Shown here one piece after another: positions 1 through 7,742 of a DNA stretch of 64,000 nucleotides (positions are counted from its first letter, which is position 1; every line of letters starts with the position of its first letter). Origin of the DNA: Herbaspirillum sp. SJZ107 (GTDB lineage Bacteria > Pseudomonadota > Gammaproteobacteria > Burkholderiales > Burkholderiaceae_D); contig NZ_VFNH01000003.1 in the NCBI RefSeq assembly GCF_006715485.1, positions 1 through 64,000 of the forward strand, written 5' to 3'. The notes beneath the pieces are model-generated. The model worked only from the letters and a program-made list of their open reading frames with translations, was not told the origin of the DNA and did not search any database. A program made the translations under genes and the position numbers.

Positions 1-80
1 GCCCCGCGCTGCCGTTCGACTTGCATGTGTAAAGCATGCCGCCAGCGTTCAATCTGAGCCAGGATCAAACTCTTCAGTTT
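1..80 (-). rRNA. rrs: 16S ribosomal RNA, 5' end (partial)
   Basis: The reverse complement contains the universal 27F primer site (AGAGTTTGATCCTGGCTCAG) at 54-73, followed by the conserved ATTGAACGCTGGCGGCATGC start of 16S rRNA. Taking that site as E. coli positions 8-27 puts the mature 5' end near 80. Only about 80 bases lie in the window; the rest of the rRNA operon continues off the left edge on the minus strand. Confidence 0.97.
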
Positions 81-456
81 AATCTCTGTTTGTTGGCATT
101 TCTGCCATCGGCATTACTGCCGAGTCGCTCACTCAAAATACTGACCGTCACTCATTGCTGAGCAACGTTATACTTTTTGTGAACATTTGATAATTTAAGT
201 AATCAGCTGAACTAGTCAGCCGGCACCTTCATCAAACGCCCACACTTATCGACTGTTAATTTTTAAAGAACTTTGTTCGGTACTGCCTTGCTGCGTTCTG
301 CGAATCGTTTTGTTCGTCAGCAGCAGAGGAAGAAGATTATGCACTACATCGCTTAACTCGTCAACCCCGTCTTTTTCTTCAGCGCCAGCGGTGTTATCAA
401 AACACCCAACTCAACTACTTGATTTCGTTCAGCTTTTACTACGCTACAGAAGCAGG
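81..456 (-). other. 16S rRNA leader with boxA-like antitermination signal
   Basis: This roughly 375-base stretch has no gene and is the transcribed leader between the rrn promoter and mature 16S. The minus strand carries a TTCTTTAAAAA boxA-like element at about 261-271, followed by the AT-rich segment usual in Burkholderiales rRNA leaders. It probably loads Nus antitermination factors and pairs with the region after 16S for RNase III processing. Both roles are inferred from family knowledge. Confidence 0.7.
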
Positions 457-462
457 AGGCGA

Positions 463-492
463 ACTATAGCAAAACGCGGCAGGGCCGCGCAA
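463..492 (-). promoter_or_regulatory. rRNA operon promoter
   Basis: On the minus strand a -35 element TTGCGC (487-492) and a -10 element TATAGT (463-468) are 18 bases apart, with a GC-rich discriminator below the -10, as expected for a stringently controlled rrn promoter. The start point would be near 456. The spacer contains the hairpin CGCGGC-CCT-GCCGCG, so the same bases could also terminate the upstream minus-strand gene. Confidence 0.7.
471..489 (-). terminator. possible terminator of the PLD-like gene, inside the rrn promoter
   Basis: Minus-strand hairpin with 6-bp arms (484-489 with 475-480), a 3-base loop and four Ts afterwards (471-474). It lies just past the stop of the upstream PLD-like gene, in the right place for a short intrinsic terminator, but it also lies in the spacer of the rrn promoter. 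Weak because the stem and U-tract are short. Confidence 0.35.
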
Positions 493-511
493 GCCCTTCG
501 CGTGGAAAGTT

Positions 512-2071
512 TTAGAGGAGCCAGTCTATCGGCAGCCAGCCCAGGATGCGCACGCCGGCACGTTTCCAGAAGCCGGTACCCGGCTCTTCCTCATGCCTGC
601 GCAGGCCCTGCCCTGTCTGCTCGAGCCAGACCATTCTGCCATCAGGCTCGATCTGGACGCGGTAGGCGTGCCGAGGCATGGACTGGGTCAAGCGAGCATC
701 CAGCGCGGCCGCCAACGCCGGGCTGTCGATGACCAGGCCCATTTCGGTATTCAGGTCGAGCGAACGCGGATCGAAATTGAAGGACCCGACGAAGATGCGC
801 TGCCGGTCCACGGCAAAGGTCTTGGCATGCAGGCTCGACGATGAGCTGCCGAAGCCGCTGCCGCGCTCCGCCGGCTCGGTCATGCCTTCGCGGCGCAATT
901 CGTACAGTGCGACGCCGGCCTGCAGCAACTCGCGCCGCCTTTTCGCGTACCCCGCATGCACCGCCGGGACATCGGTGGCTTCCAGCGAATTGGTCAGGAC
1001 CCTGACCGCGGTGCCCCTGGAGGCGATCGCGGCCAGCTCTGCCGTTGTCGCCTTGCCCGGCACGAAATACGGCGAGACCAGGTCGAGCTGGCGTTGCGGC
1101 TCGCCCAGCAGGGTACGCAGGCGGACGCCGACCCGTGCCTGCGCCGCGCCTTCGCCCCGTGCCTTGGCCGGGTCGTCGCTGACCAGGCGCGCCTCGCCCC
1201 ATTCGAGCGGCAGGCGACGCTGCGCCAGTTGCTCGACAAACGGCAGCGCGCGCAAGGCCTGCAGATAAGCCTGTGCCGCGGGCGCCTTGCGCACGGCGGC
1301 GGCGCGCTCGGCCAGCCCCTGCACGGGCTGCCCTGCGCCGGCGTCGACCAGTGCGCCGACCGGATAGGCCGACGCACTGTTCCAGTAGCGGTCGAAATCC
1401 TGCGACACCGCCTGCACCGCCGGTCCGATTGCCATCACGTCGAGATCGGCAAACAGCACGTCGTTCGCCGCGCCGAAGTATTCGTCGCCGATATTGCGCC
1501 CGCCGACGAAGGTCACCTGGTTGTCCACCGTGAACGACTTATTGTGCATGCGCCGGTTCAGACGCGCGAAATCGGTGAGATAGCCGAGTCCGCGCCACGC
1601 GCGCGTCGTAAAAGGATTGAACAGCCGCACCTCGATGTTCGGATCGCGGTCCAGCGCCAGCAGCAGCCCATCCAGGCCGGCCGTGTTGTTATCGTCCAGC
1701 AGCAGGCGCACCCGGACGCCGCGTGCGGCCGCGGCACGCAAGGCATCCAGCATCAGCACGCCGGTGAGGTCGTTGCGCCATATATAGTATTGGAGGTCGA
1801 GACTGCGTTCGGCGCGCTGCGCCAGCAAGATCCGCGCCGCGAAGGCATCGCGTCCCTCGGCCAGCGGATAGATGCCGGACAGCGCCGGGTGGGCTTGCAC
1901 CAGCGGGGCGATGGCGCCGCCTAACCGCGTCGCGCCGGTATCGGTGAAAGCGCTCGATGCGACGCGCGGGTCGAGTGGCGGCAGCGGGGGCGACAACGAA
2001 GCGCAGCCGAATACCGCCGCCGCGACCAGGACGAGCGCCGCACTTCCCTTGAGGAATGCGCCCGTCCGCAT
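512..2071 (-). CDS. phospholipase D-like family lipoprotein
   Basis: 519 residues. The N-terminus is a lipoprotein signal with lipobox V-F-G-C23, so the product should be anchored in the periplasm. Two PLD half-sites are intact: H176-x-K178-x4-D183 and H415-x-K417-x4-D422, each followed by the G-x2-N type segment. This is the cardiolipin synthase or phosphodiesterase superfamily; the substrate cannot be told from sequence. ATG 2071 is chosen because it gives the signal peptide; the frame stays open upstream, but that part only overlaps the preceding gene. It starts 5 bases after the crotonase stop, so the two are probably cotranscribed. Confidence 0.9.
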   Translation of the reverse strand: MRTGAFLKGSAALVLVAAAVFGCASLSPPLPPLDPRVASSAFTDTGATRLGGAIAPLVQAHPALSGIYPLAEGRDAFAARILLAQRAERSLDLQYYIWRNDLTGVLMLDALRAAAARGVRVRLLLDDNNTAGLDGLLLALDRDPNIEVRLFNPFTTRAWRGLGYLTDFARLNRRMHNKSFTVDNQVTFVGGRNIGDEYFGAANDVLFADLDVMAIGPAVQAVSQDFDRYWNSASAYPVGALVDAGAGQPVQGLAERAAAVRKAPAAQAYLQALRALPFVEQLAQRRLPLEWGEARLVSDDPAKARGEGAAQARVGVRLRTLLGEPQRQLDLVSPYFVPGKATTAELAAIASRGTAVRVLTNSLEATDVPAVHAGYAKRRRELLQAGVALYELRREGMTEPAERGSGFGSSSSSLHAKTFAVDRQRIFVGSFNFDPRSLDLNTEMGLVIDSPALAAALDARLTQSMPRHAYRVQIEPDGRMVWLEQTGQGLRRHEEEPGTGFWKRAGVRILGWLPIDWLL

Positions 2072-2076
2072 GGCGA

Positions 2077-2853
2077 CTACATGCCTTCGAAATCCGGCTT
2101 GCGCTTTTCGAGGAAGGCCGCCATGCCCTCTTTCTGGGCCGGCGTGCCGAAGCCGGCATGGAAGAAGCGGCGCTCGTAGCGCACGCCTTCGGTCAGCGTG
2201 GTTTCGAACGCGCGGTTGACCGCGTCCTTGATCTGCATGGCGACCGATACCGGCATCTGGGCGATGGTCTGGGCCACCGCCAGTGCTTCGTCCATCACTT
2301 TGTCGGCCGGAAACACGCGCGACACCAGCCCGGTGCGCTCGGCTTCCGCCGCATCGATCATGCGCGTGGTCAGCAGCATGTCCATGGCCTTGGATTTGCC
2401 GATCGCGCGCGGCAGGCGCTGGGTGCCGCCGGCGCCCGGGGTGACGCCGACCTTGATTTCCGGCTGGCCGAATTTCGCATTGTCGGCCGCGATCAGGAAG
2501 TCGCACATCATCGCCAGTTCGCAGCCGCCGCCCAGCGCATAGCCGGACACGACGCCGATTACCGGCTTGCGGATCTCGAGGATGTGTTCCCAATTGCGGC
2601 CGATGTAGTTGCCCGGATAGGTGTCGGCGTAGGTGTAGTTGGCCATGGCGGCAATGTCGGCGCCCGCCGCGAACACTTTTTCGCTGCCGGTCAGGATGAT
2701 GACGTTGACCGCCGGGTCGGCGTCGAAGCCGCGCAGCGCCTGGCCCAGCTCGTTCATCATGTTGTCGTTCAGGGCATTCATCGCCTTGGGACGGTTCAGG
2801 CGGACCACGGCCACCTTGCCATGGTTTTCGATGAGCAGGTCGGCATATTCCAC
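2077..2853 (-). CDS. enoyl-CoA hydratase
   Basis: 258-residue crotonase-family protein. The oxyanion-hole segment (FAAGADI, about 61-67) and both catalytic glutamates of true hydratases are present: E112 in GGGCEL and E132 in GQPEIKVG, 20 residues apart as in mitochondrial crotonase. Expected reaction: hydration of trans-2-enoyl-CoA in beta-oxidation or a related degradation pathway, in the cytoplasm. It starts with GTG, supported by an AGGAG six bases upstream. It is first of a two-gene unit with the PLD-like lipoprotein and is transcribed divergently from the MFS gene. The closest assignment is FadB/PaaF-like, but the pathway cannot be fixed. Confidence 0.92.
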   Translation of the reverse strand: MEYADLLIENHGKVAVVRLNRPKAMNALNDNMMNELGQALRGFDADPAVNVIILTGSEKVFAAGADIAAMANYTYADTYPGNYIGRNWEHILEIRKPVIGVVSGYALGGGCELAMMCDFLIAADNAKFGQPEIKVGVTPGAGGTQRLPRAIGKSKAMDMLLTTRMIDAAEAERTGLVSRVFPADKVMDEALAVAQTIAQMPVSVAMQIKDAVNRAFETTLTEGVRYERRFFHAGFGTPAQKEGMAAFLEKRKPDFEGM

Positions 2854-2975
2854 GGGACACTCCTGTTAAATATAAGATGACCGTCCGATTGTAGCGCCTG
2901 CCGTAGCGTAAATTGCAAGTTCGCTTTGCTATCATCCGGAACCGATCAAAATACACCAGCCCAGGCATTCCCACT

Positions 2976-4238
2976 TTGTCGCCCCTCGCCTTTTTACGCC
3001 AGCTGCGTCACGACAGGCAGTTGCGCGACCCCGACTTCCGCCGCTTCTGGTTCAGCAGCATCCTCACCAACTTCGGTGCCCAGATCACGCTGCTGGCCCT
3101 GCCGATCTGCGCCGCGCTGCTGCTGCATGCGACGCCGGCCGAGATGGGCGGCCTGGCCGCGGTGGGCTCGCTGCCGTTCCTGTTATTTGGTCTACCGACC
3201 GGCGTGCTGCTCGAGCGCAGCCGGCGCCTGCCGGTGATGCTGTGCAGCGATGCGATGGTCGCCCTCAGCCTGGCCAGCATCCCGCTGGCCTGGTGGCAGG
3301 GCTGGCTGTCGGTGCACTGGGTGTACGCGGTGCAGTTCGTGATCGGCACCGGCTACGTAGTGGGCGGCGGCGCCGAGCAGGTGTTCCTCACCTTCCTGGT
3401 CGGCCGCGAAGGCCTGATCGATGCCCAGGCCAAGTTCGGCGCCACCGAATCGGCCTCGCGCCTGCTCGGCCCCGGCCTGGCCGGGCTGCTGGTGCAGGCG
3501 CTGGGAGCACCGTTCGCGATCCTGTGCAATGTGGGAGGCTTCGCGGTGTCGATCTGGAACCTGCGCCAGATCCGCAAGCAGGAACCGGCGCCGCACCCGC
3601 CGCAATCGCACGCACTGCGCGACATGCTGGACGGTTTGTCCTTCGTCTGGGGCCATCCGACGCTGCGCCTGCTGGCCTGGGTCTCGGCCTGCTGGCACCT
3701 GCTGTTCTACGGTTACACCGCGCTGTACGTGCTGTTTGCCACCCGCGTGCTCGGCATGTCGCCCGGGATGATGGGCACGGCGCAGATGCTGGGCGGCGTC
3801 GGCGTGTTCGTCGCCTCGATGCTGCTCAAGCCGCTGACGAAGCGTTTCGGCTCGGGCGGCACGACCGTGATCGGTCTGTGCGCATCCGGCATCGGCTTCG
3901 CGCTGATGCCGCTGATTCCACAGGACCTGTTCGGCAGCCCCGGCGCCAGCGCGATGGCCTACGCCGTGGTCGTGTTCTGGCTCGATTGCGGCGCCCTGCT
4001 GTTCTTCCTGCCCTACCTGGCGCTGCGCCAGCGCGTCACGCCGGACGCCTTCCTCGGCCGCATGACCTCGACCATGCGCTTCCTGACGGTGGCGACGGCG
4101 CCGCTGGGCGCGGCCGGCGCCGGCCTGCTGGGCGAGCATTTCGGCGTACGCGGCGGCCTCGGTTTCGTGGCGGCCGGCGCCATCCTGCTCACGCTGGGCA
4201 CCCTGTTGGGCACCCGGCTGCGCCACGTGAAGGATTAA
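2976..4238 (+). CDS. MFS transporter
   Basis: About 420 residues with some twelve hydrophobic segments from residue 30 onward and an arginine-rich loop after TM2 (LLERSRRLP) of the major facilitator type. The layout resembles the EntS-like drug or siderophore exporter group (MFS_3), but the substrate is unknown. The start is uncertain: no ATG precedes the first membrane segment. TTG 2976 leaves room for a divergent promoter and is preferred; TTG 2913 would add 21 residues. It converges with mltA, whose stop lies only 7 bases beyond this stop. Confidence 0.82.
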   Translation: MSPLAFLRQLRHDRQLRDPDFRRFWFSSILTNFGAQITLLALPICAALLLHATPAEMGGLAAVGSLPFLLFGLPTGVLLERSRRLPVMLCSDAMVALSLASIPLAWWQGWLSVHWVYAVQFVIGTGYVVGGGAEQVFLTFLVGREGLIDAQAKFGATESASRLLGPGLAGLLVQALGAPFAILCNVGGFAVSIWNLRQIRKQEPAPHPPQSHALRDMLDGLSFVWGHPTLRLLAWVSACWHLLFYGYTALYVLFATRVLGMSPGMMGTAQMLGGVGVFVASMLLKPLTKRFGSGGTTVIGLCASGIGFALMPLIPQDLFGSPGASAMAYAVVVFWLDCGALLFFLPYLALRQRVTPDAFLGRMTSTMRFLTVATAPLGAAGAGLLGEHFGVRGGLGFVAAGAILLTLGTLLGTRLRHVKD

Positions 4239-4245
4239 CGCCAGA

Positions 4246-5466
4246 TTAACGCAGATCCGCGCGCGGCAGCAGCACCCATAACTGCCCGCGCTGCTTCATG
4301 CGGCCGGCATTGTCGGGCGCCTGGCCGCCGAAGCCGAAGAAAAAGTCGGCCCGCACCGCGCCGCGGATCGCGCCGCCGGTGTCCTGTCCCATCACCAGGC
4401 GCTGCAAGGGCGTCGTGCTGGCCGGCTCGGTGGTCGCCAGGAAGATCGGCGCACCCAGCGGCAAAAAGGCCGGATCGACCGCCACCGAGCGGGTCGGCGT
4501 CAGCGGCACGCCGAGCGCGCCTTTCGGGCCGACGCTCGGGTCTGGCAAGCGCTCTTCGCGGAAGAAGATATAGCTCGGGTTGACGTTGAAGAGTTCCTGG
4601 CGCCGTTCCGGGTGCGCCGCGATCCAGGCCTTGATGCCCTGGGCCGTCGCCTCTGCCGACGTGAGTTCGCCCTGCTCGACCAGCCAGCGCCCGATGGCTT
4701 TATAGGGATGGCCGTTCTGGTCGGCGTAGGCGATGCGCACGGTCTCGCCGTCGTCGAGCTGGACCCGGCCCGAGCCCTGCACCTCGAGGAAGAAGGCTTC
4801 GACCGGGTCGTCGACCCAGACCAGTTCCTTGCCCGGCAGGCGCGCACGTTCGATCTCGGCGCGGCTGTTGTAGGGCACCACGGTCTTGCCGGACAGGCGG
4901 CCGCGCAGGCGCATGCCCTTCAGCGCCGGGTAGACGCTGGCCAGGTCGACCGTGATCAGGTCGTCCGGCACTTTGTACAAGGGCGTCTGGTTGGCGCCGC
5001 CGCGCTTGCGCGCCCCGCGCAGGAAGGGTTCGTAGTAGCCGGTGATCAGGCCGCTGTCGGCGCCGTCGGCGGCGCGCACCAGGTTGGGCACGAAATTCGT
5101 CTCGAAGTAGCGCCGGATGGCACTGCCGTCGCCGGCGTCGACCGTTCTGGACGCTGCGCACACGCTCTTCCAGTCGGCCTTGGCGCCCAGCGCGCGGCAG
5201 GATGCCTGGAAGGCCGGCCAGGCCTGGCGCAGGTCGTCCTGCTGCCAGCCCGGCAGCACCTCGAAGCTGACCGGCGTGAACAGCGGCGCGGGCGGCTGCG
5301 CAGGCGGCGTGGTCGGCGGCACGGTCACCGGCCCGACCGGCGGCGGCATCTGCACCGGCGGCTTCGGCTGGGGTTGAGGTTGTGGCTGCTGCGGCGTGGT
5401 CGTACAGGCGGTCAGCAAAGCCGCCAGCGTCAATAAAGCAGGTACACTGCGACGTGTCGAAATCAT
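4246..5466 (-). CDS. mltA: membrane-bound lytic murein transglycosylase A
   Basis: 406 residues. Lipoprotein signal with lipobox L-T-A-C21, then a Pro/Gln-rich linker (about 25-60), the MltA barrel, and the C-terminal 3D domain containing GQDTGGAIRGAVRADFFFG with its conserved aspartates. It cleaves the MurNAc-GlcNAc bond of peptidoglycan to 1,6-anhydro products at the outer-membrane inner face. ATG 5466 is chosen because it begins the signal peptide; the reading frame upstream would only add non-signal residues. Length and domain order match the family. Confidence 0.95.
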   Translation of the reverse strand: MISTRRSVPALLTLAALLTACTTTPQQPQPQPQPKPPVQMPPPVGPVTVPPTTPPAQPPAPLFTPVSFEVLPGWQQDDLRQAWPAFQASCRALGAKADWKSVCAASRTVDAGDGSAIRRYFETNFVPNLVRAADGADSGLITGYYEPFLRGARKRGGANQTPLYKVPDDLITVDLASVYPALKGMRLRGRLSGKTVVPYNSRAEIERARLPGKELVWVDDPVEAFFLEVQGSGRVQLDDGETVRIAYADQNGHPYKAIGRWLVEQGELTSAEATAQGIKAWIAAHPERRQELFNVNPSYIFFREERLPDPSVGPKGALGVPLTPTRSVAVDPAFLPLGAPIFLATTEPASTTPLQRLVMGQDTGGAIRGAVRADFFFGFGGQAPDNAGRMKQRGQLWVLLPRADLR

Positions 5467-5478
5467 AAGGAACCCGTG

Positions 5479-5631
5479 ATGTGGATACTGATGCTGGAAG
5501 CAGGCGTGGCGCTGTTCCTGCTCGTGTTCATCGTATGGTGGACCATGTTTGCCGGCCGCAAGCCGGAAGCGCGGCCGCCGGCACCGCCGCAGGTGCGCAA
5601 GCACGACGGCGAGGAGCCGCCGGCTTCTTGA
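5479..5631 (+). CDS. 50-residue single-pass membrane protein of unknown function
   Basis: A short frame beginning ATG at 5479 after AAGG: one hydrophobic helix (about residues 3-23, LMLEAGVALFLLVFIVWW), then a proline- and charge-rich tail ending EEPPAS. It is divergent from mltA with 12 bases between the two start codons and converges on apaG one base from its stop. The helix plus SD argue it is real, but I recognise no family. A GTG one codon earlier (5476) is an alternative start. Confidence 0.55.
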   Translation: MWILMLEAGVALFLLVFIVWWTMFAGRKPEARPPAPPQVRKHDGEEPPAS

Positions 5632-5632
5632 A

Positions 5633-6007
5633 TCAGTGCAGGCTGCGCGGCAGCGACAGCACGAATTCGGGAATCGTCACCTCGAAACGGTGCCCATCCT
5701 CGGCCACGAAGAAGTATTCGCCGGTCATCGAGCCGTAATTGGTCTCGAACTGGGTGCCGCTCGAGTATTCGAACTGTTCGCCCGGCTGCAGCAGCGGCTG
5801 GTGGCCGACCACGCCCAGGCCCTTCACTTCCTGCACCTTGTTGTTGGCGTCGGTGATCACCCAGTGGCGCGAGATCAGCTGGGCTGCGACCGTGCCGGTA
5901 TTCTTGATCGTGATCGTGTAGGAAAACACGTGCTGCATCCGATCCGGGCTGGACTGTTCCGGCAGGTATTGGGTCCTGACGGTGATCGCGAAATCGTAGG
6001 CGGGCAT
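5633..6007 (-). CDS. apaG: ApaG family protein
   Basis: 124 residues covering the whole ApaG/DUF525 beta-sandwich: YTITIKNTG near 30, SRHWVITDANN near 47, and the G-x-G-x-x-G-like VKGLGVVGHQP stretch. ATG 6007 is preceded by AAGGAAAA and gives the standard family length. E. coli ApaG was linked to Co2+/Mg2+ efflux phenotypes; the biochemical role remains unclear, so only the family call is firm. Transcribed away from rpe. Confidence 0.95.
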   Translation of the reverse strand: MPAYDFAITVRTQYLPEQSSPDRMQHVFSYTITIKNTGTVAAQLISRHWVITDANNKVQEVKGLGVVGHQPLLQPGEQFEYSSGTQFETNYGSMTGEYFFVAEDGHRFEVTIPEFVLSLPRSLH

Positions 6008-6159
6008 GGTTTTCCTTATAAGCGGTATCAAAACAAGCGATAACAAAACGGCACCCGACATCATACAACGCCGGCAAAAAGCGCGGCGGCGCGGCCGCGT
6101 CCATGCGGAGCGAAGTACAATGGCGGTCTCAGAATTCACAAGCAAACCCGGCAGCCACC

Positions 6160-6843
6160 ATGACCACCTACCGCATCGCTCCCAGCATCCTGTCCGCAGA
6201 CTTCGCCCGCCTGGGCGAGGAAGTGCGCAATGTCGTCGCCGCCGGCGCCGACATCATCCACTTCGACGTGATGGACAACCACTATGTCCCGAACCTGACC
6301 ATCGGCCCGCTGGTGTGCCAGGCCATCCGTCCGCACGTGCAGGTGCCGATCGACGTCCACCTGATGGTCAAGCCGGTCGACCGCATCATCCCGGATTTCG
6401 CCAAGGCCGGCGCCGACATCATCACCTTCCACCCGGAAGCCTCGGAACACATCGACCGTACCCTGCAGCTGATCCGCGACAACGGCTGCAAGGCCGGCCT
6501 GGTATTCAACCCGGGCACGCCGATGCACTACCTGGAACACGTGATGGACAAGATCGACATCATCCTGATCATGTCGGTGAATCCCGGCTTCGGGGGCCAG
6601 TCCTTCATTCCGGAAGCGCTGAAGAAGATCGCGATCGCGCGCCGCATGATCGACGAATCCGGCCGTGACATCATGCTGGAAGTCGACGGCGGCATCAAGG
6701 CCGACAATATCGCCGCCGCGGCAGCCGCCGGCGCCGACACCTTCGTGGCCGGCTCCGCCATCTTCGGCAAGCCGGACTACAAGGCGGTGATCGACGCCAT
6801 GCGCGCCGAGCTGGCCGGCACCAACGTCCAGGCGTCGCTGTAA
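6160..6843 (+). CDS. rpe: ribulose-phosphate 3-epimerase
   Basis: 227-residue TIM barrel that interconverts D-ribulose 5-phosphate and D-xylulose 5-phosphate in the pentose phosphate pathway. Metal ligands and catalytic aspartates are visible: H34 and D36 in IIHFDVMDN, H67 in DVHLMV, and the aspartate of LEVDGGIK near the C-terminus; VNPGFGGQSF binds phosphate. ATG 6160 gives the normal N-terminus (TYRIAPSILSADF). Its stop overlaps the gph start by one base (TAATG), so the two are translationally coupled. Confidence 0.98.
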   Translation: MTTYRIAPSILSADFARLGEEVRNVVAAGADIIHFDVMDNHYVPNLTIGPLVCQAIRPHVQVPIDVHLMVKPVDRIIPDFAKAGADIITFHPEASEHIDRTLQLIRDNGCKAGLVFNPGTPMHYLEHVMDKIDIILIMSVNPGFGGQSFIPEALKKIAIARRMIDESGRDIMLEVDGGIKADNIAAAAAAGADTFVAGSAIFGKPDYKAVIDAMRAELAGTNVQASL

Positions 6844-7541
6844 TGCGGGCGGGCGCCAAGGCCATCAAGGCCGCCATCGTCGACCTGGACGGCACCATGC
6901 TGGACACCGTGCCGGATTTCGAACTGGCCCTGAACGGCATGCGCGCCGACTTCGGCCTGGCGCCGATCACGGCAGAGATCATCGAACCGATGGTCGGCAA
7001 GGGATCAGAAAAGCTGATCCGCGACGTGCTGGCGCTCGACTATGACGCGACGCGCATCGACGCCGTCTTCGACGACGCGATGGCGGCCTACCAGCGGCAC
7101 TACCTGGCCATCAACGGCGAGCGCAGCACGCTGTATCCGGACGTGGTCGAAGGCTTGCAGGCCCTCAAGGCGCTGGGCCTGCGCTTGGCCTGCGTGACCA
7201 ACAAGCCGATCGCCTTCACCACCCCGCTGCTGGCGCAAAAAGGCCTGGCGCCGTATTTCGAGCTGGTCTACGGCGGCGATTCGCTGCCGAAAAAGAAACC
7301 CGATCCGCTGCCGCTGCTGCAGGTCTGCCGCGACTTCGACCTGGCGCCATCGAAGGTGGTGGCGATCGGCGACTCCAGCAACGATGCCGAAGCGGCGCGT
7401 GCGGCCGGTTGCTTCGTGCTGACGGTACCATATGGTTATAACCACGGAAGGCCTGTGCAAACAATTAATTCCGATGGTATAGTTGATTCGCTGCTCGACG
7501 CGGCGAAGCTGATATCTGTTCACAACAGCACTTCAAACTAA
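6843..7541 (+). CDS. gph: phosphoglycolate phosphatase
   Basis: 232-residue HAD-superfamily hydrolase. Motif I is D14-L-D-G-T18, motif II is the threonine of CVTNKP, the lysine lies in KKKPDP and motif IV is GDSSND. It removes phosphate from 2-phosphoglycolate formed by DNA repair or oxygenase reactions. The rpe-gph-trpE order is typical of Betaproteobacteria. The last about 100 bases are notably AT-richer than the rest and probably carry the promoter of the trp leader. Confidence 0.95.
   Translation: MRAGAKAIKAAIVDLDGTMLDTVPDFELALNGMRADFGLAPITAEIIEPMVGKGSEKLIRDVLALDYDATRIDAVFDDAMAAYQRHYLAINGERSTLYPDVVEGLQALKALGLRLACVTNKPIAFTTPLLAQKGLAPYFELVYGGDSLPKKKPDPLPLLQVCRDFDLAPSKVVAIGDSSNDAEAARAAGCFVLTVPYGYNHGRPVQTINSDGIVDSLLDAAKLISVHNSTSN
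7455..7483 (+). promoter_or_regulatory. candidate trp operon promoter inside the gph 3' end
   Basis: A TATAGT -10 hexamer lies at 7478-7483 in an AT-rich patch within gph; the -35 region about 17 bases upstream (GTGCAA-like) is weak. A start point near 7490 would give a leader of about 60 bases ahead of trpL. Only 11 bases separate gph from trpL, so any trp-specific promoter must overlap gph. Confidence 0.4.
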
Positions 7542-7552
7542 CTTATCTATAC

Positions 7553-7639
7553 ATGTTTTTCACCAAAAAACACACCGTCAACCAAACCGGCGCCCTCGAG
7601 GCCTGGCTGTGGCGACGCTGGCAATCCTGGGCTAACTGA
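7553..7639 (+). CDS. trpL: trp operon leader peptide
   Basis: 28-codon frame ATG 7553 to TGA 7639 with four tryptophan codons in its last 11 residues (W18, W20, W23, W26, in AWLWRRWQSWAN). Tryptophan is the rarest amino acid, so four clustered Trp codons just before a terminator and trpE are diagnostic of ribosome-mediated attenuation. GCAATC (7621-7626), inside the Trp-codon run, can pair with GATTGC (7648-7653) as the 1:2 pause hairpin. No strong Shine-Dalgarno is visible. Confidence 0.88.
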   Translation: MFFTKKHTVNQTGALEAWLWRRWQSWAN

Positions 7640-7652
7640 CCCACGCTGATTG

Positions 7653-7693
7653 CTGCCGGTGCGCACCCGATGTGCATCACCGGCAGGTTTTTT
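7653..7693 (+). terminator. trp attenuator terminator
   Basis: Arms CTGCCGGTG (7653-7661) and CACCGGCAG (7678-7686) pair perfectly, the inner GCAC/GTGC extends the stem, and GTTTTTT follows (7687-7693). It begins 13 bases after the trpL stop and ends about 50 bases before trpE, where the 3:4 hairpin of an attenuator belongs. I could not resolve a clean 2:3 antiterminator by eye. Confidence 0.88.
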
Positions 7694-7742
7694 GTAGAAA
7701 ACGCCGCCCGACCTCCCCTTTTCGGCCGGCCCGGAGAAAAGC

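Noticed and set aside
512..2974. 820-residue fusion reading of PLD-like protein with upstream 301 residues
   Set aside because: The upstream part overlaps the enoyl-CoA hydratase in another frame; the lipoprotein signal at 2071 marks the true start.
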